Below, in pieces: positions 12,601 to 25,027 of a stretch of 64,000 bases of DNA. The translations under genes were made by a program, and so were the position numbers. Source of the DNA: Quercus robur (Eukaryota; Streptophyta; Magnoliopsida; Fagales; Fagaceae); contig NC_065544.1 of assembly GCF_932294415.1 (NCBI RefSeq), forward strand, positions 12,561,351 through 12,625,350, read 5' to 3'. The notes under the pieces were generated by a model. It saw only the letters and a program-made list of their open reading frames with translations. It was not told where the DNA came from and made no database searches. How positions within the stretch are numbered: the stretch's first letter is position 1; each line of letters starts with the position of its first letter.

Positions 12601-15600
12601 AGCTTCTCTTCTGAAAACTGCAACAGATCTCCAACAGTGTTCACACCTAAGTCACTTTGTAAAGAAGTCCCAAGCTTTCCTCCAAGCTGTTTCCTGCAAA
12701 CCAAGTTTGCTTCAACATTTAGGCATCGCAATTCAGAAAACCTTACCAGCAGCAATCGTTTGAGATTTGAACCATACGAAGAAAACAAAACAAAGAAATA
12801 ATGGACAAAATTTTCCTCCAAACTGGTTTGGAAGAATGTTCCTCCAACCCATTCTATCCATGTGTACTTTTAGTCATGAACTACTTAAAAGTCATTTCAT
12901 TTTAAATGATTTAGCGAATCATGTGATTCAATACATGTGGATAGTCTTATAAACCGCCACATAATGGGTTGGAGGAAATTCCTTCAACCTAGTTTGGAGG
13001 AAAACATTGTCCATGAATAATACCATAAGATCAAATTTTCTTTCTTTTTTGAAGCTATCCAAGTAGCAAAATATGGCACTCACCTAATGGACATAACATT
13101 TTAACTCAAATTTATAATGCAATATAGGAGTCTAAGAATCAAAACAAAAACTCACATTTTCTTGATTGGCAAGGACTCCAGTAATCCTTTCACAGAGGAG
13201 AAGGGCACAACAGTTTGTTGTGCAGGTTTATTCATACCACTTGCAAGTTTGGCCGCATCTGCTATCAAAGTTATAGATAAGCTGATGACAAAAAAGTCTA
13301 GTCATGAAGTGAAGTGCCTTAATGGGGTATGATGCTCAGTAAAATAACATAGTAAAATGAAGGACTGCTACCTACCTTATTATGAGCTATACCAGCAGAA
13401 CATGTAAACTCAGTCTCCTTCAACACTTGCATCCTAAGTTCTGCAACAATAAGGGCCCCACAAGCTAAAAGCTTATCACGATGATCCGCATCACTACTAC
13501 TAAGCCACTCTCTCACATTCTCTTTGGCATCAATTCCATCCTGAATTTGAACCAATTTCAGTATAATTGTTGCCGACACAAAAACCAGCAAGTTCATGAC
13601 TAACTGATTCAGTCCTACCATCTAGATGAAATATTAAAATATGTATCTGCATATGAAAGAACCTTCATATGATAGTTTTTAAATATTCTTATAACATATA
13701 AATTCTTGTGAGATAAAACTTAAGATTTAGCCTCTGGGGAGAGTCCACCATTACATCATTCCCAAAGGCTATGCCTTATTATGTCCACCCAAAGCAGGAA
13801 TCCAGAATCTGCATTATCACAGCTCAAACCCATAATAAGGATTTAGATTCAGGGATATTGTTAAAATGGTCAGCCATGTATCTACATCCATGTTATGGGT
13901 TTGGATCATTAAATGCAGATTAATAATACAACACCCCCCCCCCCCCCCCCCCCCCCCGCGGGCGGGCGTGGCTCTCTTTTTCTCTCTTTTCTTCCCAAAA
14001 ACAAATTTCCAGTAATAGCAATTAATATTTTTGTTTTTGTGTTTCACACTACAATCCAAAATTCCAAATAAACTTTGTGAATTCATCAATGACGCTCTAT
14101 TCAATATGCATCTATATCCATAAAAAAATACAAGCAGAGCACAAATTCCATTTGTAAATAGGGACCTACCAGATAAAAGTTTGTTAAAATAACAAATAAT
14201 GCAGAGAGCTTAATATTTCAACATCTTTGCATCATCAACGTTGACCATTAGTCACAAAATTAAATTTTATTCTGTTAGGTTTAAGAAAATCTAACGATCA
14301 GGAGATTGAATGCACTTTCTCTAACCTCATTATTAAGCCCCAAAACATGTGACTTAATAGCTTCCTCATTAATTACTTCCAGGCTCTCTGGAGGAGTTTC
14401 TGCTAACATTGTTTCAGCTGCATCAGTAAGGTCAAGATACACTTCATCAATAGAAGCTCTCTCACATCGACCCTTCCTTGCAAGAATAGAAACCACCTGA
14501 AGTTTTGATTAGAAGCCACCTTAACTTCAATTATCAAATAGTATTACCAACAATGACATTTAAAGCCATTCAGAATGTGTCATAAATACACTAACCTCTG
14601 AACCCGCACTGCGGTACGTGTTGAGATCAGCTTTACCCCGAGCCACTGGGACTTGAACCAGCTGAATTTCCGGGCAAACTTGCTTTGCTTCATCGCCTCG
14701 CATTGATCTGATAATCATTCATTAGATTATTATAGTCTAAAAAATTGTTTATTCATTAAAAGGTATTTAGAAATTAAGGAAAAACATTTCTGTACCGCTT
14801 CACACCATATTTACGGGCCTCATAGCTAACAGCAATCAAGCCTCCACCTTTCCAGGAATTATATTGTACCACAGCAGTAGGCAAACCCCTTAAATCAGGC
14901 TGCTTCCGCTGCTCCACTGTAAAGAACAACATATAACAGTAAGCTGCAGTAATAATGTAAGACTAGGATTCCAAGTCACAGCTCATGGGAGATAACCAGA
15001 AGAGAACGTCCATGGATTGCATGACCAAAACCTACAGTGAACTTTCCAGCTTAAACTTCCAAGCATTTTTCCTTTACACTCTCTATTAACTTGCTCTAAT
15101 CCATGCAGTCATCTCTTTTAACATCTAAAGCCGGTCACCAAATCCTTGTATTGCTTTATATATGTAGACACACACACACAGGAGATCTGTCATATAAACA
15201 GGGTGTTCGCACAACAATCCTCTAATGAATTACAAACAAAATCACTCAACTATCATTTGACTATAGTTTGATATCAACAGATATCATGTTGAACACCTCG
15301 TCTTCACAAGTAAAACAGCCTTTTACTATATATTAGGATTAATATTGGCAATTTCCAGGTGACTAATCATGAGTCAAGAGGGTTGTATTTAATGTTATTA
15401 TGTTTGGTAACAGTCTGTGTAAGAAGCTGCTTCAAAGAGTTAAAAATATCAAGGCTCATTTGAACAAAATCAGGACTCACTCAAGTAAGCATTAAGTTAA
15501 GCAAAAGTTGAGTGACCCTCACTTGAGCAAGATTATGAAACCAGAAGTCCTAATTCTACTCGAAGACTGATCAAAGACGATTCTTAACCTACCTTTAAAT

Positions 15601-16903
15601 ACCCTTTGAGGCATAATTTTTAAGATAAGAAAGCTCGCATACAAAAAAGATCTAAGTAAGCCTTTTTTCTTGAGCATAAACTGAAATCCTCCTGTGTTGG
15701 TTCAATCTTGAGAACCAAATTTGTGAGCCTGAAATGACTCCAATGAAACCAAAAAAATTGTCACCCTTTGCCAGTGAGTTCACTGATCTACCAGATTTCT
15801 GGATTGGCATAGATGATTTGTTCATGGTGGAAATCATGTAGAAGAATTCCAGAGTTCTAGAGACGCTGTGGTAGGAGCGAACAGGTGGTTTGCGTGGTTA
15901 CACTTACACATAGAGTCTGTCTACAAAGTTTTGTTAGCATGTAGTAAGTAGTAACAAACTTCTTCTATAGTGGATTTCATTGGGCTAGGTTACCCTCGAA
16001 GTGGTTTTTCTATTTAAGAGTTCTTCAAAAGTTTACATTTCTTCATCAAATCCTTGTATTGCTTTAATTTTTATTTTACCGCTTTTGAATTGTGGTGATA
16101 TATTTGTGATTGCTGTATCATTGTGGTTGTTAAACTACTATTGTTAGATTTTGGATACGAGTGATAATCAATCAGATAATTAAAACACATTGGGGAAATT
16201 TTTTTTTTTTTTTTTTTTTCAGTGTAATTCTTTCCTATGTATAACCATGAACTGGCACATATCAACCCTGTGTATACATGTTTAAGCCATGTTGTTGTTA
16301 CGAAAAAAAAGAGTACAAGAAGTTTTCTCCTAATTTTTGCCGTATAAATCCTAATTTTGTGTGCCATATCGTGTCCTTGACTCCATGTACACGCGTTTAT
16401 ACCAAGAATTGAATAATAGTACTGCTTCATCCTCTAAATGAAAACATCAAGAGAAGGTCTTAAATAAGTTCAACATCTCAATTTGAAGTGAGATCAAAAT
16501 TCAATTGGACAAGAACATCTTTTCACCATCAATTCTGCTCAGAAGTCAGAACCATAAAGCGTGTAAGCCAATGTTCTCATCCTCTCTAACAAAGGACATC
16601 ATTTTATATCAAAAAAACCAAATGGGCATGCTTGGAATTTGCCAGAAATTCAATATCAACCATATTACACTGAAATTCAACATAAAAATTCAGATGGGTC
16701 TCTCTCTATTTGCATTTTGGACCATCATATATCATCCCCAACCCCAGACCCCCAATATAACCCACAAAATCAGACACACACAAAACTTATTCATATGAGA
16801 GAGAAATAGAGACAGAGAGTCAGAAACCTTGAACGTAGAAGCAGTCCATGTCAACGTGAGCGATGACTCTGGCATCAGAGGATTCGGGTTTGGCCACTGG
16901 CAT
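6644..16903 (-). CDS. POLH: DNA polymerase eta (Y-family translesion polymerase), 16 exons, apparent 1-nt deletion in exon 6
   Basis: The enzyme copies past UV cyclobutane dimers in the nucleus. Exons on the minus strand: 16903-16828, 14916-14796, 14707-14596, 14496-14326, 13540-13376, 13258-13156, 12693-12574, 12096-11973, 10499-10386, 10305-10090, 9742-9634, 9561-9431, 9169-9052, 8959-8829, 7131-7020, 6936-6644. All junctions are GT/AG and the phases agree, giving about 738 aa if exon 6 is read in its expected frame. Exon 1 opens MPVAKPESSDARVIAHVDMDCFY (first 20 of these diagnostic), with the metal-binding DMD. Exon 2 has the SYEARKYGVKR motif; exon 4 has ASIDEVYLDL with the catalytic D and E. 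Exon 16 carries a ubiquitin-binding-like DPSVINELPPEIQEE and a PCNA-binding-like SSIAHYF end. Exon 6 lacks one base after its first four (expected ATG-CTG-GCC, seen ATGCGGCC), which leads to a stop at 13234-13232. Either this is a sequencing error or the allele is truncated at about 223 aa. Exon 13 could alternatively start at 9124. Confidence 0.93.
7962..8140. mobile_element. MITE with long inverted repeats and 9-bp target duplication (MULE-type), in POLH intron 14
   Basis: Left and right ends are inverted repeats over roughly 80 bp. The left begins GAGCAAAACTTAGGTAC and the reverse complement of the right begins GGACAAAACTTAGGTAC. The flanks are identical 9-mers, ATTATAAAT at 7953-7961 and 8141-8149. 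A 9-bp duplication points to Mutator-like transposition. The element is 179 bp with no coding capacity. Transcribed as part of the intron it would fold into a long hairpin. Confidence 0.88.
8829..9742 (-). repeat. Duplicated exon pair in POLH (exons 11-12 and 13-14)
   Basis: Exons 12 and 14 are both 131 nt and align along their length (ESESYSGLNL against GSESCLGMSQ; EIKHAIPTLD against RIKYAMPSLD). Exons 11 (109 nt) and 13 (118 nt) both open with a short motif ending in I-M-[KR]-[YF]-F-H and end in PLxPS. The pair has therefore been duplicated in tandem with its introns. Both copies keep the reading frame, since each pair totals a multiple of three. Confidence 0.82.
10004..10019. repeat. G homopolymer in POLH intron
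   Basis: A run of 16 G lies in the intron between exons 10 and 11. Length is uncertain because such runs are often mis-sequenced. Confidence 0.9.
12803..13012. mobile_element. MITE (MULE-type) in POLH intron 6
   Basis: The left end GGACAAAATTTTCCTCCAAA and the reverse complement of the right end GGACAATGTTTTCCTCCAAA are inverted repeats extending about 55 bp, through CCTCCAACCCAT. The flanking 9-mers AGAAATAAT and ATGAATAAT agree at 7 of 9 positions, consistent with a decayed 9-bp duplication. It is 210 bp and non-coding, and starts GGACAAAA like the MITE at 7962. Confidence 0.8.
13934..13957. repeat. C homopolymer in POLH intron 4
   Basis: A run of 24 C is followed by a GC-rich stretch. 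It is non-coding and its length is likely unreliable. Confidence 0.9.
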
Positions 16904-16954
16904 TTCGTTTCTTTCCCTCCAAACCCAAATTCAGAAGAGCAAGCGACACTTCAG

Positions 16955-17647
16955 TAGACATGGCAAAACGGGTCAGACCCGTTTTGACCCGACCCGTTTG
17001 ACCTGCAACCCGTTTGACCCGTAACCCGATTGACCCGTTTAAAAATGACCCGTTTTGACCCGCGACCCGTTTTGACCCGTGACCCGATTGACCCGACCCG
17101 AACTCGAACCCGACCCGCACATTTTGCCACGTTTACCAATGTTGAGTAGATTTAGATTGAGGTGTAATTTTTATAAAATATTTACTTATTCTTTTTTACT
17201 TAATATGTTATGTACTCCATTATAGTTTGTTATTTTTTACTTGCCACCTTTATTTTCTCTTCCTACTTTAAATAGATTGAAGATTATACCAAGATTAGTT
17301 TCTAGAAAGCTGGAACAGGAGTTGCACCAAATTTGGGTATCAATTTAAGTGTTTAGTGGTAATTGGTAACAATATCACTAGTGAGAATCTAATCACAATT
17401 AAGGAACTCATAAACAATTGACAGATTGCATCTATTTCCAAAAAAAAAAAAAAAAAAAAATGTTTGAAAAATACGGGTCAACTCGACCCGACTCACGACC
17501 CGACTCAACCCGCGACCCGTTTGACCCGCAACCCGATTGACCCGTTTTAAAAATGACCCGTTTTGACCCGTGACCCGTTTGACCCGCAAACCCGATTGAC
17601 CCGACCCGAACCCAACCCGACCCGACCCGCCCGTTTTGCCACGTCTA
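16955..17647. mobile_element. Non-autonomous hAT-type transposon just upstream of POLH
   Basis: The left end TAGACATGGCAAAACGGG and the reverse complement of the right end TAGACGTGGCAAAACGGG are 18-bp inverted repeats with one mismatch. The exact 8-mer CACTTCAG flanks the element at 16947-16954 and 17648-17655, the target-duplication length of hAT elements. Subterminal zones (about 16970-17110 and 17475-17635) are packed with the hexamer GACCCG and relatives, as expected for hAT transposase-binding repeats. The centre is AT-rich without a transposase. Only about 50 bp separate it from the POLH ATG, so it sits in the 5' UTR or core promoter. Confidence 0.92.
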
Positions 17648-17655
17648 CACTTCAG

Positions 17656-20192
17656 TACAAACATATGATATTTTTAAGTTTTAATAGATGTGGGTTCCTT
17701 ACTCACTTTTTTGGAGTTGATACTTAAATTAAACCAAAAATTACCCACAAAAGTTGCTGACTCAACTAATTTGGAGTTGATACTTTTTTTCTCTCTCTCT
17801 GATTAATTAAATCCATGATTATATTCACTGTTAATGTATGAAGACATGGTATTAGTGAGTATAATAATTTTCTGTGAACGTTTGTGTTACTTTTGTTTGT
17901 TGTGGTGTCCTGCTTTTTTTGGCACTTGGTAGACGGGGGTATAGTGGCGGGACAGTGGAGCACAGCTTTGCTATGTTTGGCAGCAAACAATGTTCCAACT
18001 GTTGTGGGAAGCAATAAAAAGGGCCAATGCTGATTTTTAAATAATGGTCTAATAAGGAATGTGAATTTTATGGGGAAATTTTTAACGGTGAATGTATGTG
18101 TAAACGTTTGATTGCTGTTATTAGATTTTGACCCAGCTAATTTGTTATGGCTTTTTAATTCATGATGATGGTGATGATGTTGTTACCTATTATAATTTAT
18201 CATGGACTACGTCGAATACTATCTCTCTAGGAACAAACTCGGCTAGCCTTCTTCTCACTATGGAGTTTCAACAAATTTGAAATTTGATTTTTTTTTGGTG
18301 GGTATTTTTTGGTTTGATTTAAGTTTTAGATGCTATAACTTTGTTGGTCGCTTAGAAATGGATGAAGGAATTTGTTTTTGCCGGAGATAATTCTTGATAG
18401 AAGTTTCTATGATGGTGGTAATATTTGTTCATAATTTTTATAAAACTCTCACTTTTTTATCTTGTTTTCTCTTATTATTTATTTATTTTTTAATGTTTTG
18501 AGAGGAGAGACATAAAAGAGAGCAAAAATACGTACTTAGCTTTATTTTTAACAGAGGTGGGTAACGGAATCCTAATTAAGCTACTCTTAGGTGGATAAAG
18601 TGCCAAATTTCAAATTAAGGCAACTTAAATTTCAGCCAAATCACAGGTGGATAAGTTGTAATTAGCCCTAATAAAAAAATAAAAATGTGATTTTTTTTTT
18701 TTTAAAGTGTGAAATAAAAAGGTGATTGATTGTGAATGGTGAAAAAAAAATTATAGATGTGAAAATAATTGTCCACTATTCATTATCGACAACTTTATCA
18801 AAGTTTTAGTAAAAATTGTTGGCAATGGTATGGCCAAAGAATTGTGTTATATATATTAATATTAGATTCCAGAGTTAAGTTCTCTAAAAAATGCTTATAA
18901 AAATTAAAATGTTAGTTAAAATGAGAGGGGTAATTTGAATGCTCCACATCTTGTCCATTAAAGTACAAAACTCTTATCTCATCTCATCTATTCTAATACT
19001 AGGCAGTTCTATAGGAGTTGCATGGAATTTAATTGACTTAGAAAAAAAAAATTATTGTGTTATATTTGTCATTATAACCGTGCATTTGAATTTATTTAGA
19101 GACATTGGCAGCTCCACATACAAGCCAACGTGGTCTAGGACCACCCTAACTTCAAAAGAATGCATATATACACTTGCCAAAAAAATATTATATGTTAAAG
19201 TAACCTATTGTAACCACCCTAATAAAAATGTTGAACACCCTGACTTGAGAATTACAAAAAGTTGGGTTCAACAAAAATAAAAATAATGCTACATTCACAA
19301 CATTTTCACAATACTTTTACAATAAATCTAATGTGGTAAGCTGTTACTAATTATAATTTGGACCCAATAATGATATTATTTTTTTTACTCACTAATAACA
19401 GCTTTTTGCATAAAATTTATTGTAAAAATGTTGTGGACATAGCATTACTCTAAAATTAATTTTGCCCCCCAAAAATAATCCTTAATCCTTTTTATAAAAT
19501 TAAAAAGAAAAGGCTTAAATAACAACAATAAATATTAGCCCAAATAACAACAAACATAAACCAAATAAAAACAAGACAAGACCAAACAACATCAAGTGAT
19601 CAAATTATTCAACAAAAAACTTATTATAAAACAAAAAGATAAAAATCACTAAATATTCAAATTTGTAGCTCATTCAACCTATTCAATTAAAATAATTTCT
19701 AATTTCATTTTTCCCCAAAAAATAGTACCAAGAAAAATATTGTAGTTGCTAGTTTTCCTTGATGATTACGACAACTATATTCTTTTTGGCTTTGCAGTCG
19801 CAACAATTTTGCTCTCCTTAGCGACTCGACTCCTAGTTGTAGCAGATATTCAAGTTATCATTTTACTAAATTTTGTATAATTTAAATTTCTTAATGATCA
19901 CCCTAAAAAAATTCGTAGAGCCGGCCACTATTTAGAGACAACACTTTTAAGAATTGTATCTAAAATTTTCTCATAATATTTATAAAATGACATTATCACA
20001 ATTAGGAATATATACTTTGAAAAAGCTTAGATTGGGTTACACAAGCAAACCTTTATAGACTTATAGTTGAGTTTTAGGCATCATGCGAAAGTCCTAAGCG
20101 TTTCTTCTGCATTAAGCAAAGCCTTAAGTCTCTTTTTGAGCTAAAACGCTATTTTGAGGAAAAATTGAAACTCACCCTGTTATAAAATGAAA
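17656..20192. other. Intergenic, AT-rich; one MITE, otherwise nothing recognised
   Basis: This stretch contains many A/T runs and no open frame with protein-like composition. Apart from the small inverted-repeat element at 19284 I recognise no gene or element. Confidence 0.6.
19284..19447. mobile_element. Small MITE-like inverted-repeat element
   Basis: The left end reads TAATGCTACATTCACAACAT and the reverse complement of the right end TAATGCTATGTCCACAACAT. Inner sequences also pair (ACAATAAAT on both arms). The TA at each edge could be a Tc1/mariner-type TA duplication. Similar sequence with a 'gctacattcacaacattttt' start occurs near 45898 and 51941, so it is a small family. Confidence 0.65.
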
Positions 20193-21304
20193 CAGCTTAA
20201 AGTCAAGGTCTTCAAAAGAGGTTTTGGATATGATATCATATGTTTGACACTATTAGAAAAGGGCTTTAAGAGCATGTTTAGCATTGTTGTAGGAAGTAAA
20301 TTTTAACTATAATATTTCAGTAGCTAGTAGAGCTTTTGTGAAATAAAGCTTTAGCAATCAAGATGCTGATAAAGAATAAAGATTTTGAACTAATATCTTA
20401 TGGATATCATTAGGTATTAGGAATCATTTAGCCAAACACTTCACGTCAGAGGGAACAACATTCTAAAGTCGCTAAAATAGAGGTAAAAAGAAAAAAAAAA
20501 AGGAATAGATGACCAGCGGCCTACATTAATAACAAAATAACAAAACACGTTGGCTGCTTGTTTGCCCATTGCCTGATATGGGTTACAAACTTACAAAATA
20601 TATGCCCTGTTTATTCCATTGTGAAAGATCTTCAGCCACTACTAATTAAGGTACCATGGATGAATGTCTCTCCCTGCCGTTACTGCAAGTGTATCTACAA
20701 TCTGTTAGGATAATTACCTTGCAAAAGCCTTTGGAAACTGCTTGATACAATTCTCTAGTTGATAGTATGTTGTTGTGGAAATACGAAGAAAGCACACACA
20801 TTACTCTATTAGATAAAACATAAATTAAATTGTTAGCTTTTGTTAGTAAACCTTGAATCCACGAGGGATTCCTTAATCCACAAGGTGATAATTTTATAGA
20901 ATCCTCCAAAGAAAGAAATAGATAAAGTCTAAGTTTTATTAATCTAAAAACTAAATTGCTTTTGGAGGATACAATGTGTTCAAATAATAAAAAGAAAACC
21001 TAGGGTGGCTATGAAAAATCTCAAAGTCCTATTTTGAATAAACAACATTAAAAGTACCTAAAAACCAGGAAACAAATACCATAAACCTAAAATAACGAAA
21101 ATTACATAAAAATACTAAAATTAATAAATTACAAAAATCAAATTATAGATTTTTCCTTACATCATAATAGGTTTACAGATCTTGTATTTCAAGCTTGGCT
21201 GATATGGCATCCTCTGAAAAGCTCCTTCCATCTTTAGCTTTATTTTTATTTTTTGCTTAAAAAGTGAAGGTGGTCAAAACATTAACTGGGTCCACCTTGA
21301 ATTA

Positions 21305-22732
21305 TCAAAGCACTAATTCTTGAATTAGTGCTCTTAGTAACACATATGAGGAGCCATTTTCCATCATAGCTACCCTACTTTTTTTGCTCATTTCCTTTAC
21401 TTTTTCCCTAACCTCATTGTCATAGTCCATTAAACGGTTTATTCCTCTCTCTACCTCATTTGCCAACACCAAATCACTACCTTCCCTATAATCTAACCTA
21501 ATCTCAATAGCTAATCCCAACTCCTTAACCATCTCAAAGGCATTGATTTGTTGCTCAGCATATATTGGCCACGTGGCAATTGGTATACCATGCCACAAAC
21601 TCTCTAAAATTGAATTCCAACCACAATGTGATATAAATCCTCCTATTGCTTTGTGGGCTAGAATTGACACTTGTGAAACCCACCCACACACCAATCCAAT
21701 CTTACTTGTTCGTTCCAAGAATCCATCTGGTAAAACTTTCTCGAGACTCATGTAATCATCCGGGAGGGCAAATTGGGCCTTAGGTGGCTCACGTAAAGCC
21801 CACACAAATCGAACCCCGGATTGTTCAAGTCCAAATGCAATCTCTCTCACTTGGGACCCACTAAGACCTCCCATGCTACCAAAGCACAAGAGTACCACCG
21901 TTGATGGAGGTTGATCATCAAGCCACCTCATGATTCTTTCATGCTGGGCCCGGTCTGGGTGCCATTGGGCCGGCCCAGCAAGGTCAAGAACAGGCCCAAT
22001 GGGATAAATCGGTGGCACTTGACTCGCAGAGACCGAGTTAAGTGCATGAGGCTCAAGCTCAGAAAATGTATTTATAATTATACCCTTGGTTTCAACGTAC
22101 CTGCGTGCATTTTGTAAAAAAATCGAGTACCCATCTTTCTCCAACGCAATAGAAGGCAGCACACTTGGAGGAACCGGATTGACAAAACTCGGAATGACCA
22201 ACTCAGTGTCCAACTCAACCAACCCAGTGGTGAGTTGGGTGTCTAGGATTGGAAGATGAAGCATGAAGCCAAGAAACGTAGCAGAAGATGGGAAGTAAAG
22301 GTAGCAAGGGATGTCAAGCTCGTTGGCTACATCGATCATGGAAGTTGTAAACAAGTCGATGAAAAACCCAACGAGCCGTCGGTCCGAGTCCAAGTCCAAC
22401 TCGGTTGCCATGAGGTTTGTGATTGCTTGCTTGACATGGGGTTTGTGTCTTTCAATGAATAATGACATGCGACCTAGGAAAGATTGGAATTGATCAGGTG
22501 AGGGAGGGTCTACAGTAGGGAGGAGAACAAACTTGATATTTGTGGAGGAGGCAGACTTGGCAACACATGATTGGACATAGGTGTTGACAAGGGGTCTTTG
22601 GGGAATGGTGATGATGAGTAGAGTGATAGAGAATCGAGGGTCACAATTGATAAGGTGGTGTGCAAACTCAACAATTGGAACGAGGTGTCCGATTGCAGAG
22701 GTTCTGATGAACACCACCTCGAATTTGGTGAT
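21305..22732 (-). pseudogene. UDP-glycosyltransferase (UGT71-like, group E), start codon lost - copy A
   Basis: Family-1 enzymes move glucose from UDP-glucose to small acceptors in the cytosol. The frame is open for about 475 codons to TGA at 21305-21307 and keeps the catalytic His (AIGHLVP), the partner Asp (FFIDLF) and a full PSPG box with HCGWNS and a terminal EQQ. The paralogues begin ATG-ACC-AAA-TTC-GAG. Here the first codon, at 22732-22730, is ATC, and no in-frame ATG lies between the upstream stop and that codon. The next in-frame ATG (in RMSLF) would remove the N-terminal sugar-acceptor lobe. TATA-like CTATATAG lies about 95 bp upstream of the lost start. It is probably a recent pseudogene unless a non-AUG start is used. 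The acceptor is unknown. Confidence 0.88.
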
Positions 22733-22822
22733 GGCTGTTTTGAGCTTTTTACTTGAATATTATTTGGCTTTATCGAGAATGGTTTTTGGGAGTATGGGGG
22801 TATAATAATATTGTGAACTATG

Positions 22823-22832
22823 ACTATATAGA
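22823..22832 (-). promoter_or_regulatory. TATA-like box of UGT copy A
   Basis: On the minus strand the sequence TTTCTATATAGTCATAG is shared, with small changes, by the upstream regions of all three UGT genes (also near 49760 and 53871) at about 70-100 bp from the start codon. Confidence 0.5.
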
Positions 22833-24547
22833 AATGGAATAGGAAGTCATATTTTTTTTCCTTTGATGAAGACAACCTCGAATTTTCTACAGGGGCAGTG
22901 CTATTGACTATCCTTTGAACCCCTGACTTCAAATAATAATAATAGTAATTAATATATAATTTTTTTTTTGTTAGTTTAATATTTTAATTTTTAAATTTTT
23001 TTTTTCTTACCTTGACTTAAATCTTACGCACCTTTATTACAAGTATTTTTGACTCTAAGAGTAAAGAGTAGTGTTTGTGAATTGTAAGTATAATTCTTTT
23101 TTATAAGTTTACTGTATATTGTATGTGTGTGAGTATGTCTAATATTGATTGTGTACATTACTTTTTGTTATAATATTATTTGTGCAAATTATGATGTGTG
23201 TGGATGTTTGTATATATAATATAAATATAATATAACTTTATATAATTTAATAATTAGGAAATAAATAGTTTTTTTTTTTTTTTTTTTTTTATATGTGTGT
23301 GCATTGTTATTGTATTATAATAACTTTTTGTTATAAAGTTAGTAAAATTCAAGAAAAAATTTGTAAACTTAGTGATTGTTCAAGCATTTGATTGGTTAGG
23401 TAGACACGTATAAGTGTGATTGTGTGCGTCAATAATTAATACGGAATGAGTTAGTCATTTAGTCTAAAATTTTTTATAAAAACAAAGTCAAATAGATAAT
23501 AACAACCGTATAAAGATAAAAATGTTAGGCTTACTTAATAAAATAAAATGGTCATAGACTCATAACTACCCACATTGATAATAGATACTTGTAATGAACT
23601 ATCATGTAACATTCAAAATTTGAAAACTTATAGAATAAAATTGTAAAACTTCATGCATTATTATTATTATTATTATTATTTTATAGAAAACTCGATATTT
23701 TCAAGTTCTTTTTTTATTAAAATTTTTTAATGACCCCTTTAAACAAAATTTTTATAGCCACCACTGAATTTCTAATGCACCTGCTTGGACTATTTGAACT
23801 TGTGCTTGTTTATTTGGCTTATCTATATTTACTTTTGTCTTTGCCCATCTGTTTTTCCTTATCGAGAATGACTTTTGGAAGTTATAATGCGACGTAGTGC
23901 CGTGAGTCCGTGACTATATGACCCATGTATGATGAAGACAATTGAAGACCACCTCGAATTTCCTAATGGATATACGATGATTCTTTTGACTTGTTCATTA
24001 ATTTGGCATTACAATGAAGTTTTCTTCTTCTTCTCTCTGTCCATCTCTTTTTAAAATGTGAGATATAAGCACACTTGTTTTGGTCACAGAAAGAACTAGG
24101 ATTTCATCTTTGGGCCTATAACATGAAACAAAATATTTCAACCTTTCAAGAAAAAGTATAATAAGATTCAAAATTAATTTACATATGAAAATCTCAAGTA
24201 TTATCTATTCAATACTAACAAAATAACACAAAATAGTGGTTTATCAATACATTTCTCAATGAACCAACAAATTTTCAACTTAAAGTAATATATAAAAATT
24301 TAAAGTAATATCTATTCAATAATAACAAAATATTAATAAAAAACAAAAAAAAAATGTTCATTAATTAATCTATTTCAAATAAATCACCTATTAAAGTAGA
24401 CCTCAATAATATTTTGAATCCCAAAAATATTTGTAATTGATTCTGTTATAAATTGTACTGCAATTCTTTTTCAATTTACAAAATTAAAAATTCTATTAAA
24501 AAAATCATATTTCATTTTGTTACAAAGCCTAGTTTTGATAATATTTA

Positions 24548-24986
24548 GGATAAATTCCACAAACATACCCTGAGATTTGGCATAATACCAATCAAGTCCA
24601 AAGGATTTAAAAACTGACCACGTTAGTCCTTAAACCCAAACAACTTATAACGCCGTTACCTTTTTTTAATTCTATTCCAAATCTCTCCTCTTTCTCTCAT
24701 CTGTCTCCTTCAGTCTCTCTCCTCTTTTTCTCTGACTCTCTAATTCATATTAGAAGAAGAAATTGAAGAACACGATCCCAGTAACAGTGAGGAAGGGTTT
24801 TTATGATCAATGTAAAAGGGAGGAAGGGCTTGTTTTACTCTCTCTATGTCAGACCTCTCTAAATCTCTCTTTGTCCCAGAGCTCTTCTTTCTCTTCTCTC
24901 CATATGGCTTCCTCGTCCCTTTCTCTAACCTCTCTTTGTCTTTGTGGTGCGTGGTGGTGGTGGAGTTGCGGTGGTTTGTGAGTTTT

Positions 24987-25027
<41 letters not shown>

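Noticed and set aside
16875-17139. Gly/Val/Arg-rich minus-strand frames upstream of POLH
   Set aside because: They read through GACCCG subterminal repeats of the hAT element.
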